DNA of 27,985 bases from CAYJFG01 sp964369405 (GTDB lineage Bacteria > Bacillota > Clostridia > Oscillospirales > Acutalibacteraceae), in NCBI GenBank assembly GCA_964369405.1, contig CAYJGB010000023.1, forward strand, positions 1-27,985. The letters are read 5' to 3'. Position numbers and translations under genes: made by a program. Positions 6,885 through 14,722 of the stretch are shown here, one piece after another. Each line of letters opens with the position of its first letter. Within the stretch, counting starts at the first letter, position 1. The notes below the pieces were generated by a model. It saw only the letters and a list, made by a program, of their open reading frames with translations, was not told the DNA's origin and did no database searches.

Positions 6885-7724
6885 TCACGCTGTTTTATCA
6901 GCAGTGATTTGTGTAGGAACTTTATATATACTATTTTTAGGAATTTTAACATTATATTCTATGTAGTCATCGTTTTCAGAAGTTACCGTTAAAGCATCTA
7001 TACCACTAAGTTTCATAGTATCTACAGCTTTAGAAATAGTATTCATAAAAATACGAACATCTTTAATAATAAACTTAGTTTTGTTAATTTTCTTAGATTT
7101 ATTGTTTTTATCACTAAGAGATTTTGCAAATTTTTCTGACTGACTGACATTAAGATTATCTTTTATCATTTTATCAAGAATAACTTTGCGTTCAGGGGAA
7201 TCATACTTTAAAAGTATTCGTGCATGGCGTTCTGTAAGTCCTGCGAAGAGGATTTGTTCTTGTTCGCTATCTTCTAAACGTAAAAGACGTAATTTATTAG
7301 CAATAGTAGATTGATTTTTACCAAGTTGCTTAGCTACACGTTCTTGAGTTAAGCTACATTCTAGTATTAAGCGTCTAATAGCCAACGCTTCTTCAAACAT
7401 ATTAAGGTCAGCACGCTGTAAATTTTCAAGAAGCGCAAAAACAGCAGATTGTCTATCGCTACATTTCATAATGATACAAGGAACTTTAGAAAGCCCAGCA
7501 ATAACACTCGCACGTAAACGACGCTCGCCAGCAATTAGTTCATATTCATTTTGTGAAACTTTTTTAACAGTTAAAGGCTGAATAATACCATTATTAGTAA
7601 TACTTTCAGCAAGAGAGTACAGTTCATTTTCTTTAAAAACTTTACGAGGTTGAAGTCTATTAGGTCTAATTGAGTTAATAGGAATATCAACCAGTTTTGC
7701 CTCGTCTTTAGAAGTAAAAATCAA
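6885..7724 (-). CDS. noc: Nucleoid occlusion protein Noc (ParB paralogue)
   Basis: Noc binds NBS sites and, when loaded with CTP, attaches DNA to the membrane and keeps FtsZ off the nucleoid. The position between rsmG and parA is that of Bacillus noc. Residues 1-27 lead into IPINSIRPNRLQPR. The CTP motif GERRLRA is at 66-72, ENLQRADLNMFEEA follows, and a helix-turn-helix with GKNQSTIANKLRLL (136-149) resembles Noc more than ParB. ERHARILL is also Noc-like. The start is uncertain: a TTG at 7724 is well spaced after AGAGGTGA, while a GTG at 7733 overlaps that site and would add MRF. An in-frame stop lies just upstream, so no longer N-terminus is possible. The usual amphipathic membrane helix is therefore short or missing. 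Confidence 0.85.
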   Translation of the reverse strand: MIFTSKDEAKLVDIPINSIRPNRLQPRKVFKENELYSLAESITNNGIIQPLTVKKVSQNEYELIAGERRLRASVIAGLSKVPCIIMKCSDRQSAVFALLENLQRADLNMFEEALAIRRLILECSLTQERVAKQLGKNQSTIANKLRLLRLEDSEQEQILFAGLTERHARILLKYDSPERKVILDKMIKDNLNVSQSEKFAKSLSDKNNKSKKINKTKFIIKDVRIFMNTISKAVDTMKLSGIDALTVTSENDDYIEYNVKIPKNSIYKVPTQITADKTA

Positions 7725-7730
7725 AAATCT

Positions 7731-7796
7731 CACCTCTTATGTAATAAATTTGTTAAGGCTTGTCCTTAACTTGTTTATATAATAACATAAGAGATG
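7731..7796 (-). promoter_or_regulatory. Leader hairpin covering the noc ribosome-binding site
   Basis: CACCTCTTATGT (7731-7742) pairs with ACATAAGAGATG (7785-7796), 12 pairs with one wobble. Inside it is a perfect GTTAAGG/CCTTAAC stem (7752-7758 with 7764-7770). On the minus-strand transcript the 3' arm is ACATAAGAGGTG, which contains the noc Shine-Dalgarno site. If transcription begins upstream of 7796, the site would be paired. Confidence 0.55.
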
Positions 7797-7865
7797 AGAA
7801 ATGTTTGTCGCAATATGTACTGATAAAAAAAGAAAATATATAAAATATAAGTCGAAAAAATATAA

Positions 7866-8579
7866 TTAGAGTGGATTTTTTGAAATTTTAACGCCTTTAC
7901 GAGGATAAATAGTAGGAGTTTTTGAAATTTTTTTAATTAAAATAATATTTCTTTTTGAATTATCTTGAAGAGTAAAATCAAAAACATCTATAACTTTACC
8001 ACCTAATAGAGAAATAGCATTATTACTTGAGATAAGTTCATCTTCTACATTTGAACCTTTCATAGCAATGAATACACCACCTATTTTTACAAGAGGTAAA
8101 CAATATTCAGAAAGTGTTGAAAGGTTAGCAACAGCCCTTGAGGTGACAAAGTCGAATTTTTCTCTATAAAGTTTATCTTGACCAGCCATTTCAGCTCTTG
8201 AATGAACTATATTAGCTTTTATATTAAGAATACTCGTAACTTCATTTAAGAAAATCAATCTTTTATTAAGGCTGTCTAGTAATGTAAGGTTGATATCTTT
8301 TCTAAGTATTCCGATAGGAATTGATGGAAAGCCTGCACCTGTTCCAACGTCAATAAGTGAGCTGTTAGGTTTAATATCAACATATTTAAGAATAGTTAGG
8401 CTGTCTACAAAATGTTTAACAGCCACTTCATATGGGTCAGTTATAGCAGTTAAATTAATTTTGTTGTTCCAATCAATTAGTAAATCGTAATAAGTGTTAA
8501 AATCACTTACATTTTCATCAGATAGAGAAATATTAAACAAATTTGCGCCATCGATTAATGTATCTTGAGCATTAAACAT
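7866..8579 (-). CDS. rsmG: 16S rRNA (guanine-527-N7) methyltransferase
   Basis: RsmG (GidB) methylates N7 of G527 in 16S rRNA using S-adenosylmethionine. The SAM loop DVGTGAGFPSIPIG is at 77-90. The family segments DWNNKINLTAITDP (36-49) and HFVDSL lie before it, and SRAVANLSTLSEYCLP after it. The start at 8579 follows GTGGAGGAAATAGCA with ideal spacing; the resulting 237 residues match the usual 239. A longer frame to 8612 lies inside mnmG and is rejected. The ATG overlaps the mnmG stop by eight bases (ATGTTTAA), so the two are translationally coupled. Confidence 0.95.
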   Translation of the reverse strand: MFNAQDTLIDGANLFNISLSDENVSDFNTYYDLLIDWNNKINLTAITDPYEVAVKHFVDSLTILKYVDIKPNSSLIDVGTGAGFPSIPIGILRKDINLTLLDSLNKRLIFLNEVTSILNIKANIVHSRAEMAGQDKLYREKFDFVTSRAVANLSTLSEYCLPLVKIGGVFIAMKGSNVEDELISSNNAISLLGGKVIDVFDFTLQDNSKRNIILIKKISKTPTIYPRKGVKISKNPL

Positions 8580-10467
8580 TGCTATTTCCTCCACTATTTT
8601 TAATACTAGCAAGCCAAATAACTAATACTGAAATATCAGCAGGGCTAACACCACTAATTCTTGAAGCTTGTCCAATATTTTCTGGTTTAATCTTGTTTAG
8701 TTTTTCTTGAGCCTCTAAACGCAATCCAGTTATATCCTTATAATCAAAATTTAAAGGTAACTTTTTAACCTCTAATTTTCTCATATGTTCTATTTGAGCA
8801 AGCTGTCTTTTAATGTATCCCTCGTATTTTACTTCAATTTCAACTTGTTCAAAAACATTTTGGTCTAAATCTGGTCTATCAACATCAATAGTTGATAAAT
8901 TTTCATAACTTATTTGAGGTCTTTTAAGCAAATCAATAAGTTTTACACCTGTAGTTACTTTTGAAGTATCATTTTCTTCTAAAATGTTGTTAAGTTCAAC
9001 GCTAGGAGGTAAAACAGTGGTACTCAATCTTTTATATTCTTGTTTTTTAAGTTCTTGTTTAGTTAGATAGTTATTCCATCTATCATCAGAAATTAAACCT
9101 ATTTCCCTACCCTTAGGTGTAAGTCTAGTATCAGCATTATCTTGTCTTAAAATTAAACGGTATTCACTTCTAGAAGTCATCATTCTATAAGGGTCTGAAA
9201 CACCTTTAGTAACTAAATCATCAATAAGAGTACCAATATAAGAACTTGCCCTATCAAGAATAAAAGGAGGTAATTTTTTTACTTTATGAGCAGCATTAAT
9301 ACCAGCAATAAGCCCTTGAGCTGCTGCTTCTTCGTATCCTGAACTACCATTGAACTGCCCAGCACCATACAGTCCTGAATTGTTTCTAAATTCAAGAGTT
9401 GAATTCATTTGTAGAGGGTCAACACAATCATATTCAATAGCATAAGCCGGACGCATAATAATAGAGTTTTCTAATCCTTTTATAGATTTATAAAACTCTA
9501 TTTGAACATCTTCGGGCAAAGAAGATGACATACCTTGTAAATACATTTCCTCAGTATCTAATCCACAAGGTTCAATAAATAGCTGATGACGTTTTTTATC
9601 AGCAAAACGCACTATTTTATCTTCTAAACTAGGGCAGTACCTAGGGCCAACACCCTCAATTTTTCCACCATAAAGAGGTGACCTATGTATATTTTTAAGT
9701 ATTATTTCCTTAGTTTTTTCGTTGGTCCAACTGATATGACACACAACTTTATTATCACCAAGATTTTTTGTATCGTATGAAAAAGGAACAGGAGGAACAT
9801 CTCCTTGTTGCTCTTCAAGTTCAGAAAAATCTATACTACTTCTTAAAACTCTAGCAGGAGTACCTGTTTTAAATCTACGCAAAGAGAGATTTAAATCAAG
9901 AAGTGATTTAGATAACTCATTAGCAGCAAAAATACCATCAGGACCACTATTAAAAGACAAATCGCCTATATAAATTTTGCCACCTAAATATGTACCAGTA
10001 GCAATAATAACAGTTTTTGAATGAAAAACAGCATTCATTTGAGTTTGAACAATCCATAAACCAATGTCAACATCTTTTTTAATAGAAGTAATTTCAGCTT
10101 GTCTAAGTTCCAAATTCTCTTGAAGCTCTAAAGTGTGTTTCATAACAGTACTGTACATACGCCTATCAATTTGAGCACGCAGAGAATGAACAGCAGGACC
10201 TTTACCACGATTAAGCATACGCATTTGCAAAAAACATTTATCGGCAACTTTACCCATTTCACCACCTAGAGCATCTATTTCACGCACTAAATGACCTTTA
10301 GCTGTACCACCAATAGATGGATTACAAGGGCAGTTGCCAACAGCATCCATATTAATAGTAAAAATACCAGTTTTACAACCTAATCTGGCACTAGCAAGAG
10401 CAGCTTCAATGCCGGCATGACCAGCACCAATAACAATAACATCGAAATTGCCAGCAAAATAACTCAT
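8572..10467 (-). CDS. mnmG: tRNA uridine-34 modification enzyme MnmG (GidA)
   Basis: MnmG is the FAD-dependent partner of MnmE and installs the carboxymethylaminomethyl group at U34 of certain tRNAs. The dinucleotide-binding motif GAGHAG is at 14-19. The catalytic cysteine segment CPCNPSIGGTAKGHL (46-60) follows, and later GYEEAAAQGLIAGINAA and TSRSEYRLILRQDNADTRL are both strongly conserved. Length 631 is normal. AAAGGAG precedes the ATG. The gene is separated from mnmE by a 478-bp gap carrying repeat copy 2, an unusual interruption of a pair often adjacent in Firmicutes. It overlaps rsmG at its end. Confidence 0.97.
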   Translation of the reverse strand: MSYFAGNFDVIVIGAGHAGIEAALASARLGCKTGIFTINMDAVGNCPCNPSIGGTAKGHLVREIDALGGEMGKVADKCFLQMRMLNRGKGPAVHSLRAQIDRRMYSTVMKHTLELQENLELRQAEITSIKKDVDIGLWIVQTQMNAVFHSKTVIIATGTYLGGKIYIGDLSFNSGPDGIFAANELSKSLLDLNLSLRRFKTGTPARVLRSSIDFSELEEQQGDVPPVPFSYDTKNLGDNKVVCHISWTNEKTKEIILKNIHRSPLYGGKIEGVGPRYCPSLEDKIVRFADKKRHQLFIEPCGLDTEEMYLQGMSSSLPEDVQIEFYKSIKGLENSIIMRPAYAIEYDCVDPLQMNSTLEFRNNSGLYGAGQFNGSSGYEEAAAQGLIAGINAAHKVKKLPPFILDRASSYIGTLIDDLVTKGVSDPYRMMTSRSEYRLILRQDNADTRLTPKGREIGLISDDRWNNYLTKQELKKQEYKRLSTTVLPPSVELNNILEENDTSKVTTGVKLIDLLKRPQISYENLSTIDVDRPDLDQNVFEQVEIEVKYEGYIKRQLAQIEHMRKLEVKKLPLNFDYKDITGLRLEAQEKLNKIKPENIGQASRISGVSPADISVLVIWLASIKNSGGNSNV

Positions 10468-10547
10468 AAAATAGCTCCTTTAAATTATGATTATAAAATT
10501 AATAATCGCAAAAATTTTAATCAATTTTAACACTCTCACAACGTGAT

Positions 10548-10699
10548 AGTATAAAAGTTTTACTCAATTTTTTATCACACTCTTAACTTAATAACGCAAA
10601 AGTTTTACTCAATTTTTTATCACACTCTTAACTTAATAACGTAAAAGTTTTACTCAATTTTTTATCACACTCTTAACTTAATAACGTAAAAGTTTTACT
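10548..10699 (+). repeat. Tandem 45-bp units leading into repeat copy 2
   Basis: Units start at about 10548, 10593, 10638 and 10683, exactly 45 bp apart. Each has AACGYAAAAGTTTTACTCAA, then TTTTTTATCACACTCTTAACTTAAT. The first unit is diverged at its left edge. The last unit runs directly into stem 1 of the hairpin module. Confidence 0.85.
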
Positions 10700-10833
10700 C
10701 AATTTTTTTCAAAAAATTGTGGTGTTTGAGGCAACGCCTCAAGGTCTTGACCTTTAGCGTCAAGCGATTTTTTGAAGGTGAATTTTTCTCCGACGGAGAA
10801 AAAGAGGAAACTTTTTTCGCAAAAAAAAGTTTC
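10700..10833 (+). repeat. Multi-hairpin repeat element, copy 2
   Basis: Stem 1 is CAATTTTTT/AAAAAATTG (10700-10719). Stem 2 is TTGAGGC-AAC-GCCTCAA (10726-10742). Stem 3 is AAGGTC/GACCTT (10741-10754), which competes with CTTGAC/GTCAAG (10746-10751 with 10759-10764). The linker ends in GAAGGTGAATT. Stem 4 is TTTTTCTCC-GAC-GGAGAAAAA (10783-10803), followed by a GAG linker. The terminal stem is GAAACTTTTTT with its complement (10807-10833). The orientation is antisense to mnmE and mnmG. Confidence 0.85.
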
Positions 10834-10945
10834 TTATAAAGAGATAAATTTCTCATATAGAAATAAATTTTAAAATAGAAAGACAAAAAATAATAAAAAA
10901 ATATACTATTTAAATAAAATTAAAATAATTATATAAAATAATTTA

Positions 10946-12316
10946 TCACTTACCGACACAAAAATTAGAAAATACTTTATTAATTACCTCTTCGCTTGCT
11001 TTTTTTCCTGTTAACTCTAACAATTCTTCAATCGCATCTTCAATCATAACAGTTACTGCATCTAATGTCATACCTACATTTAAAGAAGTAATTGCTTCAT
11101 CTATAGAACTATACGCTCTTATTGCAGAGTTTCTCTGTCTTTCTGTAGTTAATACTATATCACTAGGGTTAAAATCTAATGTTCCTGTTACTTCTTCTAT
11201 AACATTAATTAACTCCTCTACCCCATCACCTTTTAAAGCTGATAAATATACAATTTTCTTTACGTAATGCCCTATAAACTCCATATCAATCGTAGACTCT
11301 AAATCTACTTTGTTTATAATTGCAATGCTAGGTATATCTACTAATGAAATAAGCAACTTTTTATCATCATTAGTCAGCTCTTTTGAACCGTCAAACATTG
11401 CTAGAACTAACCCACAGTTTTGTATTCTTTCTTTTGCTCTTTCAACACCAATTTTTTCAACTGGATTATCTGTATCTCTAAGACCTGCAGTATCAGAAAG
11501 CTTAAGCATTACATTACCAACTGTTACTACTTCTTCAATTATATCTCTTGTAGTCCCCTCAATATCTGTAACTATAGACTTTTCTGAACCTGAAAGCAAG
11601 TTCATAAGTGTAGATTTTCCAACATTAGGTTTACCAACAATTATAGTATCTACGCCATCTTTAATAATTTTACCTTTATCATAACTGCCAATAAGAGAAT
11701 TAAGCTCATTTTTAGCACTATTTAGTTTAGAATATAGCTCATCTTCTGATACTTGAGGTATATCTTCCTCTGGATAGTCTGCCCAAGCAGATAAATGAGC
11801 TGCACTACTAATCAACTCATTACAAATTTCTTCAATTTTACTACTTATGCTACCCTCTTTACAAAGCAAAGCAACTCTAGCAGAGTTTTTACCTTTAGCT
11901 GAAATCAAATCCATAACGCTCTCTGCCTCAGTTAAATCTATTTTACCATTCAAAAAAGCACGTTTAGTAAATTCACCAGCCTCTGCTGTAACAGCTCCGG
12001 CATTTAATACTTCTCTTAAAACAGATTTAGTAATATATATACCACCATGACAAGATATTTCTACAACATCTTCGCCAGTATAACTGTTAGGAGCTTTAAA
12101 TACTAGTGCAACAGCCTCGTCAATTTTAGAATTTTCTTTATTATAAATACCACCGTAAGTAGCAGTATATGCTTTCATATCGCATAATTTTTTATTAACG
12201 GTTGATTTAAATACAGTATCAGCAATATTTATAGCATTGTCACCAGAAATTCTAATAACACCTATACCACCACTACCTTGAGCAGTAGAAATAGCTGCAA
12301 TAGTTTTGTTATTCAT
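10946..12316 (-). CDS. mnmE: tRNA modification GTPase MnmE (TrmE/ThdF)
   Basis: MnmE pairs with MnmG to modify tRNA wobble uridine 34. The N-terminal formyl-THF-binding domain starts TIAAISTAQGSGGIGVIRISG. The G domain begins at about 220 with G1 GKPNVGKS (228-235), then TTRD, DTAGLRDTDNPVEKIGVERA and the base-recognising NKVD. The C-terminus FCVGK carries the catalytic cysteine. The 456 residues are normal. AAGGTGG precedes the ATG. The promoter contains two TTATCAACA sites in inverted orientation, hinting at control by DnaA. The jag gene upstream ends in its own hairpin. Confidence 0.97.
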   Translation of the reverse strand: MNNKTIAAISTAQGSGGIGVIRISGDNAINIADTVFKSTVNKKLCDMKAYTATYGGIYNKENSKIDEAVALVFKAPNSYTGEDVVEISCHGGIYITKSVLREVLNAGAVTAEAGEFTKRAFLNGKIDLTEAESVMDLISAKGKNSARVALLCKEGSISSKIEEICNELISSAAHLSAWADYPEEDIPQVSEDELYSKLNSAKNELNSLIGSYDKGKIIKDGVDTIIVGKPNVGKSTLMNLLSGSEKSIVTDIEGTTRDIIEEVVTVGNVMLKLSDTAGLRDTDNPVEKIGVERAKERIQNCGLVLAMFDGSKELTNDDKKLLISLVDIPSIAIINKVDLESTIDMEFIGHYVKKIVYLSALKGDGVEELINVIEEVTGTLDFNPSDIVLTTERQRNSAIRAYSSIDEAITSLNVGMTLDAVTVMIEDAIEELLELTGKKASEEVINKVFSNFCVGK

Positions 12317-12340
12317 ACATAACCACCTTAAAATATAAAG

Positions 12341-12376
12341 TTATCAACAGTATATAAATATATGTTGATAAGTAAA
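12341..12376 (-). promoter_or_regulatory. mnmE promoter flanked by an inverted pair of DnaA-like boxes
   Basis: TTATCAACA (12341-12349) and its inverse TGTTGATAA (12363-12371) are separated by 13 bp. On the minus strand a candidate -35 TTTACT (12371-12376), a 16-bp spacer and a -10 TATACT (12349-12354) overlap both boxes, so a bound protein would block RNA polymerase. Confidence 0.5.
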
Positions 12377-12408
12377 AATTATTCATAATTAATAATTAAA
12401 AATAAATG

Positions 12409-12435
12409 TAGGGACGGATTTCATATCCGCCCCTA
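12409..12435 (-). terminator. Hairpin after jag, probable terminator
   Basis: On the minus strand the stem is TAGGGGCGGAT/ATCCGTCCCTA with one G-U pair and a 5-nt loop, followed by CATTTATTTTTAATT. The T-run is interrupted, so termination may be partial. The sequence is related to the guaB terminator (both start TAGGGG). Confidence 0.6.
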
Positions 12436-12510
12436 TAATAAAAATTCATTTAATTTGAGCATAATATAATTTAACTTAACTTTCAGCAAAACTTAAGTTC
12501 TACTCATTTA

Positions 12511-13404
12511 TTAATCTTCTAAACTACTATCATCTTTTTTAGGTTCAACTTTTCCATATAATGAAAAATTTTCTCCCTCATTTTTTGGAGCTCTTTTTTC
12601 ATAATTATTATTGTTATTATAACTAGGTTTGTTATTGTCATATCTATTTTTATTATATCCACCTTTGTTATAACCTTTGTTATTTCCATAGTTTTTACCG
12701 TTTTTGTTATATCCACCCTTGTTATATCCGCCTTTGTTACTATACTCTTTGCGTTTAAAGTTAGGGTCTACTCCGATTACTACGTGTCTATTTAAGTTTT
12801 CTCCCTCACTCCAGCTTATAGCTCCATTTACTTTTTGAACTGCTGTGTGAATTAATCTTCTCTCATACGGATTCATATATTCTAAAACTACATTTCTTCT
12901 AGTCTTAATTGCCTTAAATGCTAGTTTTTTTCCTAATTGAGATAATGTAAATTCTCTTTTTTCTCTATAGTCGCCAGTATTTATTGATACTCTGAAAAAT
13001 TCTTCTCTATGTTGATTTGCTACTAATCCACATAAATATTGTAATGAGTCTAATGTTTCTCCTCTTTTACCAATAATTATTCCAGACTCTTCACCCTCAA
13101 TATTAATTACTACGCTTTTTTCGTCTTCGCTAGTGATTTCAGTTTTAATATCATTTACACCCATTTTTTTAAGTACATCATTTAAGTAGTCTAACGTTAT
13201 ATTTCCTGCAGATTGCTCAATATATACTTTAACTTTTGCAAGACTTCCACCAAATAAACCAAACATTTTTTTCTCAGGTAATTGCAACACTTCAACTTTT
13301 ATGTTTTCGTCATCTTCATCAATACCTTCAATACCTAATAATCTTAAAGCCTCATCTTTTGCTTCTATTACTGAACTACCCTCGCCTATCGCTTCTTTAA
13401 TCAC
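12511..13404 (-). CDS. jag: Jag/KhpB RNA-binding protein with a Gly-Tyr-Asn-Lys tail
   Basis: Jag (KhpB, EloR) binds RNA and affects cell elongation in Gram-positive bacteria. The Jag_N domain is at about 1-55 (EAKDEALRLLG, KKMFGLFGG), the KH domain holds GIIIGKRGETLDSLQYL (108-124, GxxG at 112-115), and the R3H domain holds MNPYERRLIHTAVQ (177-190). After the R3H domain the protein continues for about 75 residues. Positions 222-270 are low-complexity: NKGGYNKGGYNKNG-type repeats, asparagine runs and regularly spaced tyrosines, then an acidic end. Typical Jag proteins of about 205-260 residues lack such a tail. The start is GTG, preceded by GGAGGTG. It lies 61 nt after yidC, as in other Firmicutes. 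Confidence 0.93.
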   Translation of the reverse strand: MIKEAIGEGSSVIEAKDEALRLLGIEGIDEDDENIKVEVLQLPEKKMFGLFGGSLAKVKVYIEQSAGNITLDYLNDVLKKMGVNDIKTEITSEDEKSVVINIEGEESGIIIGKRGETLDSLQYLCGLVANQHREEFFRVSINTGDYREKREFTLSQLGKKLAFKAIKTRRNVVLEYMNPYERRLIHTAVQKVNGAISWSEGENLNRHVVIGVDPNFKRKEYSNKGGYNKGGYNKNGKNYGNNKGYNKGGYNKNRYDNNKPSYNNNNNYEKRAPKNEGENFSLYGKVEPKKDDSSLED

Positions 13405-13465
13405 AATTAGTACACCTCCAAAAATTATTTATATATAAACTTATAAAATAAGTAAATTATTTATA

Positions 13466-14452
13466 TTATTTTTTCTTTTTCTTATTACTTTTGTTATTAT
13501 TATTTGTATTGCTCTCGAATTTTGGATTATATGAATATTCCACATTTTTTTCTTCAATTTCTAGTAATGCAACACGTGCAGCTTCTTCTTTAGCACCCAT
13601 AATATTAGCGTTAAAGAATTTTTGAAGTAATACAGATTGTCCAAAACCAATTACAGTAGATGCTATCCAATATAAACCTACAGCAGCCGGCACTTGATAA
13701 GCAATAAAAGCAGAAATTAAAGGCATACCTAATAACATATATTTCATACAACCTTGTTGATTTTGCATAGTTCCTTGGAATTTCATAGTATAAAGTTGAG
13801 AACCAACACTAGTAATTAAACATAATGCAGGAACTAACCATAAGTTAGAAAATCCATCAGCAGGTTTACCTAATAAGTTAAGACCTAAGAAGTTAAACCC
13901 TTGTCCAAATTCTTGAATTTTAGCAATATCAGCATCTGTAAAGAATTGACTTAAATATGCAACACCCTCAGAAGTCTGTGCAATATTAATAATATCTATT
14001 TGACCATAAATATTATTACCACCAAAACTACTACCTAAGCCAGGAATAGTATTTAAATAAGCAACAGCATTATCAACAGAAGTAGCATCTAAATGCATTG
14101 TGTTAGATAAAGGCATTATAACAGAATAATACACACCAAAAAGTAAAATCATAGGAACAATTGATGGTAAGCAACCGCCTAAAGGATTAACACCCTCTTT
14201 TTGATATAGCTTATTAACTTCTTCATTAAGCTTTTGTTTATCGTTAGCATACTTCTTTTGAAGTTCTTTTTGTTTAGCAGAAAGTTTAGCATTTTTAGCC
14301 ATAGACTTCTGTTGAATAATAGAAGTAGGAAACATAATAATTTTCAAAACTATAGTAAATAAAATAATCGCAACACCATAATTTTTGAATATTTCAAAAA
14401 AGAACCAAAGTACATAGCCAAAAAGACTACCAATAAAACCAAAAACGTCCAT
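13466..14452 (-). CDS. yidC: Membrane protein insertase YidC (SpoIIIJ/OxaI)
   Basis: YidC inserts proteins into the cytoplasmic membrane, alone or with Sec. The 328-residue protein has a first membrane span at about 25-45 with the FTIVLKIIMFP motif; Lys37 stands where many homologues have the groove arginine. A charged cytoplasmic hairpin follows (about 47-90), then GVNPLGGCLPSIVPMILLFGVYY, and later spans near 200-225 and 235-275 (VPAAVGLYWIASTVIGFGQS). The extracellular loop at about 120-190 is long. There is no lipoprotein signal with a lipobox. The tail is asparagine-rich and ends in a lysine run that may contact the ribosome. GAGGAG precedes the ATG. It sits between yidD and jag. Confidence 0.95.
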   Translation of the reverse strand: MDVFGFIGSLFGYVLWFFFEIFKNYGVAIILFTIVLKIIMFPTSIIQQKSMAKNAKLSAKQKELQKKYANDKQKLNEEVNKLYQKEGVNPLGGCLPSIVPMILLFGVYYSVIMPLSNTMHLDATSVDNAVAYLNTIPGLGSSFGGNNIYGQIDIINIAQTSEGVAYLSQFFTDADIAKIQEFGQGFNFLGLNLLGKPADGFSNLWLVPALCLITSVGSQLYTMKFQGTMQNQQGCMKYMLLGMPLISAFIAYQVPAAVGLYWIASTVIGFGQSVLLQKFFNANIMGAKEEAARVALLEIEEKNVEYSYNPKFESNTNNNNKSNKKKKK

Positions 14453-14494
14453 AAAATAACTCCTCTAAGTAGTTAGTATTCAAATAATATATTC

Positions 14495-14722
14495 TTAATC
14501 CTTATTTTTTTTCTCAGGCACAGGGTCAAACCCACCTTTAGAAAATGGATTACATCTCAAAATTCTCCATAATGCCAAAAAACCACCTTTAAAAGCACCA
14601 AACTTCTCAATAGCTTCCAAACTGTATGTAGAACAAGTAGGATAATATTTACAAGAAGGCATAGTATAAGGAGAAATATTTTTTTTATAAAATTTTATAA
14701 GCCAAATAAGCGGGTGTTTCAT
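14495..14722 (-). CDS. yidD: Membrane protein insertion efficiency factor YidD
   Basis: This 75-residue protein belongs to the YidD family, which assists YidC-dependent insertion at the inner face of the membrane. Hallmarks are FYKKNISPYTMPSCKYYPTC with its clustered cysteines, STYSLEAIEKFG, and RILRCNPFSKGGFDPVP. The N-terminal amphipathic helix is LIWLIKFYKK. Its ATG overlaps the rnpA stop in an ATGA arrangement, so translation is coupled. It is followed by yidC after 42 nt. Confidence 0.95.
   Translation of the reverse strand: MKHPLIWLIKFYKKNISPYTMPSCKYYPTCSTYSLEAIEKFGAFKGGFLALWRILRCNPFSKGGFDPVPEKKNKD

Larger units (their letters stand above)
10468..10945. other. mnmE-mnmG gap holding repeat copy 2
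   Basis: This 478-bp gap contains no gene. Most of it is the tandem array and hairpin module described separately. The rest (10834-10945) is AT-rich and featureless, without an obvious mnmE terminator. A TATAAT on the minus strand near 10493 could serve mnmG but its -35 is poor. The small reading frame at 10695-10886 is only the translated repeat. Confidence 0.6.

Noticed and set aside
10695..10886. 63-residue minus-strand reading frame
   Set aside because: It is the translation of repeat copy 2 and its flank; no ribosome site, and the base changes between copies follow stem pairing rather than codons.
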